Assembly: GCF_010669125.1 (NCBI RefSeq)
Contig: NZ_CP048630.1
Span: 1 to 64,000 of the forward strand
Direction: 5' to 3'
From: Ancylobacter pratisalsi
Lineage (GTDB): Bacteria > Pseudomonadota > Alphaproteobacteria > Rhizobiales > Xanthobacteraceae
DNA: 64,000 nucleotides
Part shown: piece by piece, positions 26,925 to 35,534 of the stretch
How positions within the stretch are numbered: position 1 is the stretch's first letter
Layout of the letters: every line of letters starts with the position of its first letter
Notes under the pieces: generated by a model
The model's database searches: none
The model's input: the letters and a program-made list of their open reading frames with translations, nothing else
Told to the model about the DNA's origin: nothing
Translations under genes and position numbers: made by a program

Positions 26925-27332
26925 GGGAACCAATCCGGCGATCTCTACGGGATGAAACCGCAGCGAGACATGACTTGAGCCGAGCGCGACCCTCTTGGCG
27001 TTCATCCGCCTGGCCATAAGGCGCTGACGCTGAGGGCCGATGACGCGGTCATTCGTGGAAATCGCGTAAGAAGGAGGGCTTCGATCGCTACGCCGCCTGT
27101 GTGGTTCGGCCCGCTGTGAACTCCCTGTGAAACGGCCACTGCGCGGCATGAAGCGCCCTCGCCTTTGCTGGCGGCGGATCGGGGGCGAAAGCGCGACTGA
27201 ACGCATCCTCGGTCAGGCGCCCTTCGTCACCGTCGAAGACGATCCCCGCAGCGGCGGGCGCGATTGGGAGCCGTTTCGCCAGCGCCGTGTAGTCCTCGCC
27301 CGCATCAGGCGCACGGGCGGCGACATATACCG
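26925..27332 (-). pseudogene. Alpha/beta hydrolase remnant (nonsense plus frameshift, 5' end lost)
   Basis: Read on the minus strand, frame 1 gives VYVAARAPDAGEDYTALAKR ... GIVFDGDEGRLTEDAF ... FHREFTAGRTTQAA and then a TAG at 27088-27090 where homologous salicylate-esterase/EstC-like hydrolases have a Trp codon (TGG). A few codons later an extra T shifts the frame, after which YAISTNDRVIGPQRQRLMARRMNAKRV and SSHVSLRFHPVEIAGLV continue the same family, including its catalytic-His region. The N-terminal half with the nucleophile is absent. It is therefore an inactive remnant with three independent lesions. Confidence 0.78.
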
Positions 27333-27379
27333 GGGCGGACACGCTGCGATGCGTCCTCGCCTCCGTCACGAACACGCCC

Positions 27380-28000
27380 GACAAGGCTGATGCTGAGAGC
27401 CGCGCCGACTGAGAGGCAGAAGGCGATGCAGAGGACGGCGACGATAAAGGCCTGGGTGATGGCGGCGGGGTCGGTTCGCGCGCCAAGGACCTCGTAGAAA
27501 ATTCCGCCGATCACGGCGACGCTGAGCGCGGTGCTGACCTGCAAGGTCGAACTGGCAATGCCGGCGATCATGCCGGAATAGGCCGGCGCGACGCGCCCCG
27601 TCACCATGCGCATCAAGGTCGAAAGCGCCAGTTCCAAACGGCAGGAAGACAAGGCCGGCACTCAGAGCGCTCACCTCCAGCGCGGTCTGCAGGTAGACGG
27701 AGAACAGCAGGAAAAAGGTGCTGATCGAGTAGAACGACAATGCGACCAGCAGCGCACGGCCCAGTCCCGGCGCTCGCAAGGCGTCCGGGTCAAGCAGGGG
27801 AGCACCGCCGGCGCGTGCCCGTCGGGCCTCGTAACGCAAGAAACGCCATGCCAGCAGCGGTACCGCGATGAGCGACAGCCAGGACCACAGCGGCCACCCG
27901 GCTTCGCGCCCTTCGACCAGCGGCACGATCAGCGCACCGAGCGTCACCATCGACAGGGCCATGCCTCCGAGATCGAGCCTACGTGCGCCCTGCACGCGCG
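27380..28000 (-). pseudogene. C-terminal half of a DHA2-type MFS transporter, frameshifted
   Basis: On the minus strand, one frame encodes LDLGGMALSMVTLGALIVPLVEG ... SFYSISTFFLLFSVYLQTALEVSALSAGLVFLPFGT, the second half of a 14-TM drug exporter. At about 27,630 the frame shifts by one base to STLMRMVTGRVAPAYSGMIAGIASSTLQVSTALSVAVIGGIFY ... AFIVAVLCIAFCLSVGAALSISLV. The first half of the transporter (motif A and D segments) is missing. It directly abuts the hydrolase remnant, so the pair is a decayed two-gene unit. Confidence 0.8.
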
Positions 28001-28113
28001 TCTCCTGTACATTCTGTTTCCGGTCGCGCGGCCTCGCAGCCCGCGTCGACGAGCCGTGACAGGCGTTTCGCTCTGCCATGGCCCGCCGAAGTTACCCCCC
28101 CGTGCGCACGTCC

Positions 28114-28950
28114 CTAGCCGTGCGTGTCGAAATCGGTCGCGATGGAGATGTCGCGCCAGGCGGCCATGTCGGCTCGGAACGCATCCAGCTTGCGCTCCGC
28201 CATCGCGTGAGCGCGTGGGCCGATGGGCAGGTGCAACGGCGGGTTCTCGGCATCGACGGCCTGCAGCATCACGGCGACAGCCTTGGCGGGATCACCCGCC
28301 TGCCTTCCATCATTGGTCTGGCGGTAGTGCCGTCTCGCCTGCGTGGTCCCGGCGTAGGCGGGGATCTCGCGTGCCGCGGCAGCCATGGAACGCCCGAGAA
28401 ACGCGGTTCGGAACGGGCCGGGCTCGGCGATGATGACATCCACGCCGAGCGGGCGAAGTTCTCCGGCGAGTGCCTCGGACAGGCCCTCCACCGCGAACTT
28501 GGTCGCGTTGTAGAATCCGAAGCCGGCGGAGCCGGCGATCCCGGCACCGGAGGAAAGATTGACGATGCGGGCTCCGGGACGCCTGCGGAGCGCCGGCAGG
28601 GCGGCCCGCGTCGTCTCGATCAGGCCGAAGACGTTCACCTCGAACAGCGGTCGGTATTCGGCGGGCTCCCCCTCCTCGATGGCGCCGATGAAACCGAAGC
28701 CGGCATTGTTGACCAGTACGTCCAGACCGCCGAACGCGCTTTCGGCCAGGTCAACGGCCCTTGCGGTGTCGCCCGCGCGTGTAACGTCGAGCGAAACACT
28801 GCGCACCGTGTCGGGATAGCGGTCGCAGAGCGACTGCAAGTCGTCGGCGGAACGGGCGGTGGCGACGAGGCGGTCGCCCCGCGCGGCGACGGCCTCGGCA
28901 AGCTGCCGGCCCAGACCGGACGAGCATCCTGTGATCAGCCAGGTTTTCAT
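28114..28950 (-). CDS. Short-chain dehydrogenase/reductase
   Basis: 278-residue SDR with TGCSSGLGRQLA, NNAGFG, catalytic Ser in NLSSGAG and the YNATKFAVEG motif (Tyr/Lys). The tail ending DPAKAVAVMLQAVDAENPP is typical of the same SDR subgroup as the gene at 26038. ATG 28950 (MKTWLITGCSSG) has AAGGA upstream and places the cofactor motif near residue 7; a longer open frame extends upstream but is antisense to the LysR gene and not real. It is divergent from a LysR regulator. Confidence 0.87.
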   Translation of the reverse strand: MKTWLITGCSSGLGRQLAEAVAARGDRLVATARSADDLQSLCDRYPDTVRSVSLDVTRAGDTARAVDLAESAFGGLDVLVNNAGFGFIGAIEEGEPAEYRPLFEVNVFGLIETTRAALPALRRRPGARIVNLSSGAGIAGSAGFGFYNATKFAVEGLSEALAGELRPLGVDVIIAEPGPFRTAFLGRSMAAAAREIPAYAGTTQARRHYRQTNDGRQAGDPAKAVAVMLQAVDAENPPLHLPIGPRAHAMAERKLDAFRADMAAWRDISIATDFDTHG

Positions 28951-29103
28951 CACATTTTCCTTCATCGGGCGGGGCGCCGCGGAGGCTGACGCCATCCACA
29001 GTCGGTGCTCTCGCCGCCTTGCGATGAGGCGAATGTAGGTAATTGGATTTGTTCGAGAACTGACAGTATCGTACATTCTCCGTTCAGTTTTGTGGGTGCG
29101 CCG

Positions 29104-29979
29104 ATGGAGTGGAGCGACGTCAGGATTTTTCTGGCCATCGCCCGTACCGGGACGCTGGGCGCAGCCGCCCGCGCGCTTCATCTGAGCCATCCCACGGTGG
29201 GGCGCCGTCTTCGGGCACTGGAGCAGGCCACCGGCCAGACGCTGTTTCAGAGAACGGCCGACGGTTTCATTCCCACGGAAGAAGGAAACGCCGTCATCGC
29301 TCTGGCGGAGCAGATGGAAGAAGGCGCCCTCGCCATCGAGCGGCGTCTGGCCGGGCGGGAACAGAACCTTCAGGGGACCTTGCGCGTCTCGTCTGCCGAC
29401 TGGTTCGGCGCCTACGTCCTGCCGCCAATCATCGACGAGTACGCGAAGGCCTACCCGCACGTCGACATCGAGATACTGACGGGCACCCGCCTGTTCAGCC
29501 TCGCTCAGCGGGAGGCCGATATCGCCTTCCGGATTGTCCCGTTCGACAGCCCCGATGTCGTTCAGCGACGGCTGACGCGGCTGACCTATGGAGTCTATGT
29601 GGCCATGGACTCACCGGAGCCGATCTATGGCGACGGAACGGACTTTCGGCTCATTACCCACGACACATCGACAGGCCAGTTTCCGGATATCGCCTGGCTC
29701 ATAGAGAGCTTCCCGAACGCGCGGCCGCTTCTCCGCTCCAACAACCGAAACGTGCAGGGGCGCATGTGCCGGCAAGGCATCGGCATCGCGGTTCTGCCGC
29801 AAGTCGTCGGAAATCAGTTAGCCGGCCTTCGCCGGCTTGATCTGCCGGTCGAGCCACCCTCAAGGGACATCTGGATGGGCTACCATCGGGATATGAGGCG
29901 CCTTCAGCGCCTGCGGGCCTTCATAGACACGGTGGCCAATCATATTGCGAACGCCCCACTCCGCCTGGAATCGCCTTAA
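29104..29979 (+). CDS. LysR-family transcriptional regulator
   Basis: 291-residue regulator: N-terminal HTH (MEWSDVRIFLAIARTGTLGAAARALHLSHPTVGRRLRALEQATGQTLFQR) and a periplasmic-binding-like effector domain beginning GTLRVSSADWFGAYVLPPII. It is divergent from the SDR gene at 28114-28950, and the spacer contains AACTGA/TCAGTT arms (29058-29063, 29084-29089) plus GAGAA/TTCTC, possible LysR contacts. It probably controls the SDR gene and itself. The start was set where the HTH begins. Confidence 0.88.
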   Translation: MEWSDVRIFLAIARTGTLGAAARALHLSHPTVGRRLRALEQATGQTLFQRTADGFIPTEEGNAVIALAEQMEEGALAIERRLAGREQNLQGTLRVSSADWFGAYVLPPIIDEYAKAYPHVDIEILTGTRLFSLAQREADIAFRIVPFDSPDVVQRRLTRLTYGVYVAMDSPEPIYGDGTDFRLITHDTSTGQFPDIAWLIESFPNARPLLRSNNRNVQGRMCRQGIGIAVLPQVVGNQLAGLRRLDLPVEPPSRDIWMGYHRDMRRLQRLRAFIDTVANHIANAPLRLESP

Positions 29980-30068
29980 TACGCAGCGTGATAGGTCGAA
30001 GAGCAGTCGTACGATGATGGTTCGTAAGCATCGATAGCGGCACAGAAGTGAGGTAGGGCGAGGCCGGC

Positions 30069-30327
30069 GGCGCGGGCCGCGCCATTGCGATGGAAAAGCT
30101 CGACACGTTGGTGGCGAACCACATCGAGCAGCGCCTGCGTCGGTTCTCTGAGGCCATCGAATCAGGCTCCACCGTCACGCCCGCCATGGTTGCAGATTTC
30201 GCTGGCACGGCCCGCAGACGCATGCGGATGGAGGGCGGGGGGCTACCGGCGCGATCACGTGCACGCCTTGGCCCCGCACGTTGAGGGCGGCGCGAAGGAA
30301 GTCCGCATTATCGGTTCGCTTCCGATG
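30069..30327 (+). pseudogene. Remnant of a large serine recombinase
   Basis: The frame reads GRAIAMEKLDTLVANHIEQRL, then RRFSEAIESGSTVTPAMVADFAGTARRRMRMEGGG. After a run of six G (30237-30242) the homologous sequence continues in the next frame as YRRDHVHALAPHVEGGAKEVRIIGS. These are C-terminal segments of Rhizobiales large serine recombinases, but the coiled-coil stretch between them is deleted, the catalytic N-terminus is absent, and an extra G breaks the frame. It marks a former mobile element just before the catabolic operon at 30.4 kb. Confidence 0.75.
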
Positions 30328-30362
30328 TGATTGTCGGCCCCCTTCCCCTCCCGCCAGGACGC

Positions 30363-30391
30363 TTGACAGCGAATGAAACCGGTTTCATTCT
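30363..30391 (+). promoter_or_regulatory. LacI-type operator within a sigma70-like promoter
   Basis: A perfect 20-bp palindrome GAATGAAACCGGTTTCATTC (30371-30390) with the central CG pair typical of LacI/GalR operators. It overlaps a TTGACA -35 box (30363-30368) followed at 17-bp spacing by CATTCT as a weak -10. It lies 34 bp before the LacI start codon, implying autoregulation and control of the downstream operon. Confidence 0.82.
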
Positions 30392-30423
30392 CAATGGTGA
30401 AGTAAGTTTCTTCAGGAAAAACC

Positions 30424-31503
30424 GTGACGAAACCCCCGACCGTCAACGCATCTCCGACCATCCGCCTCGTTGCGCGTGAGGCCGGCGTCTCGCAGGCGAC
30501 GGTATCGAGGGCGTTCTCGCAGCCCGACCTCCTGACGCCGGCCACCATCGAGAAAGTGCTCAGCACGGCTAAACGCCTCGGCTACGTCCCCAATCAGGTG
30601 GCACGTGCGCTCTCCACCGGGCGAGCCGGCAATATCGCGCTGATCCTGCCTGACGTCGCCGACTCCTTCTTTTCGTCGCTGGTGCGTGGCGCGCAGGCGC
30701 AGGCGTACAAGCGCGGCTATGCGACGTTCATCGGCGACTCCGACGAGACCGGCTATCTCGAGGATGTCCTGATCACCAAGCTTGCCGCACAGGTAGACGG
30801 CTTCGTACTGGCCTCGCCGCGTATCGAAGAAAAACTGATCCGCAAACACGTCGGCCGCAAACCCATCGTCATCATCAATCGGGATCTCGAAGGTATTGCG
30901 CGTGTATTGGTGGATACGGTGCCGGCCTTCACCGCCGCCGTGAACCTACTGGCCAGTCTTGGGCATCGCACCATTGCCTATGTCGGGGCGACGAGCTCTT
31001 CCTGGGCGAGCCAGCAGCGCGCCGAAGCGGTGGCGGTTGCCGGAGCCGCGCATGGACTTCGCGTTGTCCAGATCGCAGCGGGGCGCCCCAACCATGAAGC
31101 GGGGCGTAGCTGCGTCGATGCCCTGCTGAGGGAGGGCGTGACCGCCGCGCTCACCGTGGGCGATATCGTGGCGCAGGGTATCATGGCCGGCCTATCCGAG
31201 CGTGGCCTCTCGGTGCCGCACGATTTCAGCCTGGTCGGCTGCGACGACATCATCGCCTCGACGACCTATCCGCCCCTGACCAGCGTCAACGCCTTCTCCG
31301 CGCTTGCCGGCGCGAACGCGGTCGACCTGCTGCTTGATGGCCTGGCCAACCCACCTTCGCCGACCGACAGCCATGTGATTACGGGCGAGCTTGTCACCCG
31401 CAGCACGGTCGGTCCGGCGCCGGCGAAAAAGCAGCCCGTACAGGGCAAGACACGGGGCCAGAAGCCTCGGGCAACCACTCCCAATCCGTCCCGCAGGAAG
31501 TGA
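30424..31503 (+). CDS. LacI/GalR-family transcriptional regulator
   Basis: 359-residue repressor starting with GTG. N-terminal HTH TIRLVAREAGVSQATVSRAFSQPDLLTPATIEKVLSTAKRLGYVPNQVARALSTGR is followed by a sugar-binding periplasmic-fold domain (GNIALILPDVADSFFSSLVRGAQ through LVGCDDIIASTTYPPLTSV) and a basic C-terminal tail rich in Lys/Pro/Arg that is longer than usual. It is the first gene of an operon encoding a sugar isomerase/deaminase, an ABC importer, an AGE-family enzyme and a dehydratase, and is probably inactivated by a sugar from that pathway. Confidence 0.9.
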   Translation: MTKPPTVNASPTIRLVAREAGVSQATVSRAFSQPDLLTPATIEKVLSTAKRLGYVPNQVARALSTGRAGNIALILPDVADSFFSSLVRGAQAQAYKRGYATFIGDSDETGYLEDVLITKLAAQVDGFVLASPRIEEKLIRKHVGRKPIVIINRDLEGIARVLVDTVPAFTAAVNLLASLGHRTIAYVGATSSSWASQQRAEAVAVAGAAHGLRVVQIAAGRPNHEAGRSCVDALLREGVTAALTVGDIVAQGIMAGLSERGLSVPHDFSLVGCDDIIASTTYPPLTSVNAFSALAGANAVDLLLDGLANPPSPTDSHVITGELVTRSTVGPAPAKKQPVQGKTRGQKPRATTPNPSRRK

Positions 31504-31505
31504 AT

Positions 31506-32249
31506 ATGATCGATATCAAGATCCACGACACCAAGCCGGAGAATGGCGCCGCGGCCGCCGCCTTTGGCGCGGCGGCCATCCGCGATGCGATTGCCGCGCG
31601 CGGCAAGGCGAATGTTGTTGTCGCTACCGGGGCTAGCCAGTTCGAGATGCTGGAGGCCTTGGTCGCCGCGGCGGATATCGACTGGTCGAAGGTCACCGCC
31701 TTCCATCTCGACGAGTATATCGGCATGCCGGAAACCCACCCGGCAAGCTTCCGCAAGTATCTCAAGGAGCGATTCACGGGAAAGCTGCCGACGCTCGGGG
31801 CCTTCCATTTCGTCGTCGGCGATGCCCCGGACCTCGACGCCGAGCTGGATCGCATGAACGCAGTGCTCGACGCGCATCCGATCGACGTGATGTTCGCGGG
31901 AATCGGCGAGAACGGTCATCTCGCCTTCAACGATCCGCCGGCCGATTTCGAGACCACGCTCGCCTACAAGGTGGTCGAGCTCGAAGAGCGCTGCCGGCGC
32001 CAGCAGTTCGGCGAAGGCTGGTTCCCGACCTTCGACGACGTGCCCACCAGGGCAATCTCGATGACCGTGCAGCGCATCGTGTCGAGCCGGGTCATCATTC
32101 TCACCGTGCCGGACGAACGCAAGGCGGAGGCCACCCAGCATGTGCTGGAAGGACCCGTCACCAACATGTGGCCGGCGTCGATCCTTCAGGAACACCCGAA
32201 CTGCCACGCCTTTCTCGACAGCGCCGCAGCGAGCCGGCTGGCCAAATAG
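31506..32249 (+). CDS. NagB/6-phosphogluconolactonase-family sugar-phosphate isomerase or deaminase
   Basis: 247-residue protein of the glucosamine-6-phosphate deaminase/6-phosphogluconolactonase superfamily. Motifs are VVVATGASQFEMLEAL, HLDEYIGMPETHPASF and AGIGENGHLAFNDPP. Compared with E. coli NagB, the Asp141 and Glu148 positions are Asn (about 136) and Asp (about 143), while His143 is retained (about 138), so a standard GlcN-6-P deaminase activity is uncertain. ATG 31506 was chosen because AGGAAG lies 5 bp upstream; it begins 2 bp after the LacI stop. Its position as first enzyme of the operon suggests it acts on an amino sugar or sugar phosphate. Confidence 0.82.
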   Translation: MIDIKIHDTKPENGAAAAAFGAAAIRDAIAARGKANVVVATGASQFEMLEALVAAADIDWSKVTAFHLDEYIGMPETHPASFRKYLKERFTGKLPTLGAFHFVVGDAPDLDAELDRMNAVLDAHPIDVMFAGIGENGHLAFNDPPADFETTLAYKVVELEERCRRQQFGEGWFPTFDDVPTRAISMTVQRIVSSRVIILTVPDERKAEATQHVLEGPVTNMWPASILQEHPNCHAFLDSAAASRLAK

Positions 32250-32255
32250 CCGGCT
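32232..32255 (+). other. Hairpin spanning the NagB-like stop codon
   Basis: Two copies of the self-complementary AGCCGGCT (32232-32239 and 32248-32255) separated by 8 nt, so the RNA can fold with the stop TAG at the loop edge. No T-run follows. It may stabilise the upstream mRNA or pause transcription before the binding-protein gene. Confidence 0.35.
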
Positions 32256-32315
32256 GCGCAAGGCGTTCAGATCATCAGTGCCGATCACCAACAAAAACCA
32301 GAGTGGAGAGATCAG

Positions 32316-33479
32316 ATGTCGCTTATGAGTTGGAAGTCCAGCCTGCTGACGACGGGAGCCATCCTCGTCTCGATGACCTTCGGTGCCATGGCGGAGCCGG
32401 TCGTCATCAACGTGATCGACGTCGCCGGCGACCTTGAGGTCAGCGGACCGGCGATTGAGAAGTTCCAGGCCGAGCATCCCGAGCTGGTGTCCAAGTTCGT
32501 GTTCACCCAGGCCACCGCGCCCGAACTCGCCGGCAAGCTGAAGGCGCAGCAGGATGCGGGCCGCGTCGACATCGACTTCGTGCTCACCGGCAATGACGCG
32601 CTTGCGGCTGGCATGGAACAGGGGCTCTGGCTTGAAATTCTGCCGAAATATGCCAGCGCGTTTCCCGACCTGAAGGAGCTCTATATTCCTGGCGCCTACC
32701 TGATGCAGGAAATGGCGCGCGGCCAGGCTTTCGTCCTTGACTGGTATCCGTCCGGCCCGCTGCTGGAATATGCGCCCGACCGCGTGAAGGATGTGCCCAA
32801 CACTCCCGAGGCGCTGATGGCCTACTGCAAGGCCAATCCGGGCAAGTTCATGTATGCCCGCCCGGCCAATTCCGGCCCCGGCCGCACCTTTGTGATGGCG
32901 CTTCCCTATCTGCTCGGCGACAAGGATCCCAAGGATCCGATCAATGGTTGGGACAAGACCTGGGCCTATCTCAAGGAACTCGACACCTGCATCGAGTACT
33001 ACACCGCCGGCACGACCGCCTCGATGAAGGAACTGGCCAACGGCACGCGCGACATCATCGCCACGACCACCGGCTGGGATATCAACCCTCGCTACCTCGG
33101 CATCGTGCCGGAAGAATATGAGATCGGCGCGTTCAAGAACTTCACCTGGGTCGGTGACGCCAACTACATGGCCATTCCGAAGGGTGTCCCGGAAGAAAAG
33201 CTGAAGGTGGTCCTGGAACTGATGAAGTACCTGCTCAAGCCTGAGCAGCAGGCCTACATGTACGACCACGGCTACATGTATCCCGGCCCGGCGATCAAGG
33301 GCGTGACCCTCGACATGGCGCCGAAGGAGAGCCAGGAGACGATCGCCAAGTATGGCCGGCCGGAATATGCCAGCCTGATCGCCGACAACCCCACCGAAGC
33401 TCCGCTCGACGCCAAGCCCCTGGTCGCGATGTTCGACAAGTGGGATCGCGAGATCGGCGCCGCCAAGATGCAGAAGTAA
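32316..33479 (+). CDS. ABC importer substrate-binding protein (PotD/iron-type, family 1-like)
   Basis: 387-residue exported protein with a Sec signal peptide ([19 protein letters not shown]) and a two-lobed binding fold ([32 protein letters not shown]; later [39 protein letters not shown]). The layout resembles spermidine/putrescine and Fe(III)-type receptors, a class that also binds many sugars and organic acids. The gene belongs to the LacI-headed operon and is followed by an mRNA hairpin that often marks a more abundant binding-protein transcript. Ligand unknown. Confidence 0.86.
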   Translation: MSLMSWKSSLLTTGAILVSMTFGAMAEPVVINVIDVAGDLEVSGPAIEKFQAEHPELVSKFVFTQATAPELAGKLKAQQDAGRVDIDFVLTGNDALAAGMEQGLWLEILPKYASAFPDLKELYIPGAYLMQEMARGQAFVLDWYPSGPLLEYAPDRVKDVPNTPEALMAYCKANPGKFMYARPANSGPGRTFVMALPYLLGDKDPKDPINGWDKTWAYLKELDTCIEYYTAGTTASMKELANGTRDIIATTTGWDINPRYLGIVPEEYEIGAFKNFTWVGDANYMAIPKGVPEEKLKVVLELMKYLLKPEQQAYMYDHGYMYPGPAIKGVTLDMAPKESQETIAKYGRPEYASLIADNPTEAPLDAKPLVAMFDKWDREIGAAKMQK

Positions 33480-33486
33480 CGGACAG

Positions 33487-33516
33487 CCGGCGGGCCATCG
33501 GAGCATGGCCCGCCGG
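33487..33516 (+). terminator. Strong hairpin between binding-protein and ATPase genes
   Basis: Perfect 12-bp arms CCGGCGGGCCAT (33487-33498) and ATGGCCCGCCGG (33505-33516) with a 6-nt loop, then GGATTTTCTTTT at about 33524-33536. Eight bases after the binding-protein stop. It probably acts as a partial terminator or 3' stabiliser, raising receptor mRNA relative to the ATPase and permease genes. Confidence 0.7.
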
Positions 33517-33553
33517 AGCCTTCCGGATTTTCTTTTCAGACAAGCGGGATTGA

Positions 33554-34633
33554 ATGGCGATGGCGATAGCTTCCGCCGACTTTCGTGAATTGCGGCTGGA
33601 CCGCATGAGCCGGAATTTCGGAGCCCACAACGCGCTCAAGGAAATCAGCCTGACGGTGCAGCGCGGCGAGTTCATCGCCCTGCTGGGACCTTCGGGATGC
33701 GGCAAGTCGACGGCGCTCAATTGCCTCGCCGGGTTGCTGTCGCTGAGCGAGGGCGCCATCTGGCTCGACGACAAGCGGATCGACACGCTGAAGTCCGAGC
33801 AACGCGGCTTCGGAATGGTATTCCAGAATTACGCTCTGTTCCCGCACATGGACGTGCGCCGCAATGTCGGCTTCGGTCTGCAGATGCAGGGCGTCTCCAA
33901 GGCCGAGACCGAGCGCCGGGTAGATGAGGCGCTGAACGTCGTCCGGCTTACCACCCAGGGCGCCAAGCTGCCGGGACAGCTCTCCGGCGGCCAACAGCAG
34001 CGCGTCGCCATCGCCCGCGCCATCGCCGTGGAGCCGCCGCTGGTCCTGATGGACGAGCCGCTGTCCAATCTTGACGCCAAGCTGCGGCTGGAAATGCGCG
34101 CCGAAATCCGCCGCATCCATCGCCTGCTCGGCTCCGCGACCATTTATGTCACGCATGATCAGGACGAGGCGCTCTCGCTCGCCGACCGCATCGTGGTTCT
34201 GCGCGATGGCGAGGTTCGCCAGATCGGCACGCCGCAGGACCTGTACCGTCGGCCGCTGCACAGCGATGTCGCCGAGTTCATGGGATTCCGCAATGCACTG
34301 GCCGGCAAGGTCGTGCGGCGGGAGGCCGGCGAGGTCGAGGTGGATTGCGGCTTTGCCGGGCCCCTGCGCGGCCAGCCGGTGGATCTGGCGGGCGACGGGC
34401 CCGTCACGGTGGCGATACGTCCCTCCGATCTCGTGCCGATGTCAGATGGCGCGCTCGATGCCGAGGTCACGGGCATGGAGTATCGCGGCGAAGCCTATTT
34501 CGGCACAGCTACCGGGCCGGCGGGTCAGGAGATGTTCTTCCGGTCCGAGACGCCGCTTGGCGTCGGCGAAGCGGTGCGCCTCGGTGTTCCGGCGGATCGC
34601 ACGCTGGTCTACGCGAGCGGGGGCGAGCAATGA
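33554..34633 (+). CDS. ABC importer ATP-binding protein (PotA/UgpC-like)
   Basis: 359-residue ATPase. Walker A is [10 protein letters not shown] (about 45-54), the Q-loop region is [13 protein letters not shown], the signature is [15 protein letters not shown], Walker B is [14 protein letters not shown] and the switch His is in [13 protein letters not shown]-terminal TOBE-type regulatory domain follows ([14 protein letters not shown]). It serves the permeases encoded downstream; the first permease start overlaps its stop by 4 bp. Confidence 0.93.
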   Translation: MAMAIASADFRELRLDRMSRNFGAHNALKEISLTVQRGEFIALLGPSGCGKSTALNCLAGLLSLSEGAIWLDDKRIDTLKSEQRGFGMVFQNYALFPHMDVRRNVGFGLQMQGVSKAETERRVDEALNVVRLTTQGAKLPGQLSGGQQQRVAIARAIAVEPPLVLMDEPLSNLDAKLRLEMRAEIRRIHRLLGSATIYVTHDQDEALSLADRIVVLRDGEVRQIGTPQDLYRRPLHSDVAEFMGFRNALAGKVVRREAGEVEVDCGFAGPLRGQPVDLAGDGPVTVAIRPSDLVPMSDGALDAEVTGMEYRGEAYFGTATGPAGQEMFFRSETPLGVGEAVRLGVPADRTLVYASGGEQ

Positions 34634-35526
34634 CACCGGCCTCGTCGAAGACCTCCCCTCCACGCCGGCGCAGCCTGGCCGACCGCGGCATCGACGGTGT
34701 GACGTTGCTGCTGGTGCCGGCCGCACTGTTCGTCGTGGTGGTCTTCGTCTACCCCTTCCTCTACGGGCTGGCCCTGTCCTTCGCGCCGAAGGAAGGTGGC
34801 CCGTTCGGCAACTACATCCGCTTCTTCTCCGACCCCTACATGTACGGCACGATCTGGCTGACGCTGCGCCTCGCCGTGCCGGTCACAATCCTGAACATCG
34901 CCCTGTCGGTGCCGATTGCCATGCAAGTCAGGCACATGAAGCATCAGCGCCTGCTGACAACCATTCTGGTGCTGCCCATCACGCTGGGCACCGTGCTGGT
35001 GGCGGAAGGGCTGCTCAACTATCTCGGCCCGCAGGGCTGGCTGAACCGGACCATGATCCTGTTCGGGCTGATCGACCGCCCGATCCGGCTGGTGCACAAT
35101 TACTGGGGCGTGTTCATCTCCCTGGTGATCACCGGCTTTCCGTTCACCTTCCTGCTGACGCTGTCGATGATCTCCGGCATCGATCCGGCGCTCGAACAGG
35201 CTGCCGCGACGCTTGGCGCCCGCGCGCGCCACCGCTTCCGCCACATCGTGCTGCCGCTCATCGTGCCGGGGCTCGCGGTCACGTTCTGCCTCGCCTTCGT
35301 GGACGCCTTCTCGGTGTTCCCTTCCGCCGTGATGTTGGGCGCGCCGGCGGGCGAGACGCGGGTGATCTCCTTCGCGGCGGCGCAGGCGGCCTTCGAGCAA
35401 TATGACTACTCCTACGCCTCGGCGATCGCGATGATCATGGCCGTGGTGCAGTTCGGCTTTGTTGGCCTCGTGCTGGCCGTGCGCGGGCTGTTCTACAAAG
35501 GGCCGGCCGGCGGCGGGAAAGGCTGA
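34630..35526 (+). CDS. ABC importer permease (PotB-like)
   Basis: 298-residue inner-membrane permease with about six TM segments and the EAA-type loop EQAAATLGARARHRFRHIVLPLIVPGLAV. ATG 34630 ([16 protein letters not shown]) overlaps the ATPase stop; a much longer in-frame upstream extension is arginine-rich shadow sequence. It is paired with the next permease to form the heterodimeric channel. Confidence 0.9.
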   Translation: MTPASSKTSPPRRRSLADRGIDGVTLLLVPAALFVVVVFVYPFLYGLALSFAPKEGGPFGNYIRFFSDPYMYGTIWLTLRLAVPVTILNIALSVPIAMQVRHMKHQRLLTTILVLPITLGTVLVAEGLLNYLGPQGWLNRTMILFGLIDRPIRLVHNYWGVFISLVITGFPFTFLLTLSMISGIDPALEQAAATLGARARHRFRHIVLPLIVPGLAVTFCLAFVDAFSVFPSAVMLGAPAGETRVISFAAAQAAFEQYDYSYASAIAMIMAVVQFGFVGLVLAVRGLFYKGPAGGGKG

Positions 35527-35534
35527 GCGAAACC

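Noticed and set aside
27088..27486. A 132-residue minus-strand protein
   Set aside because: Its first 50 residues are out-of-frame transporter sequence and the rest is a hydrolase fragment ending at a nonsense codon. Treated as part of a pseudogene.
28114..29460. A 448-residue SDR with a long N-terminal extension
   Set aside because: The extension is antisense to the LysR gene; the cofactor motif and Shine-Dalgarno support a start at 28950.
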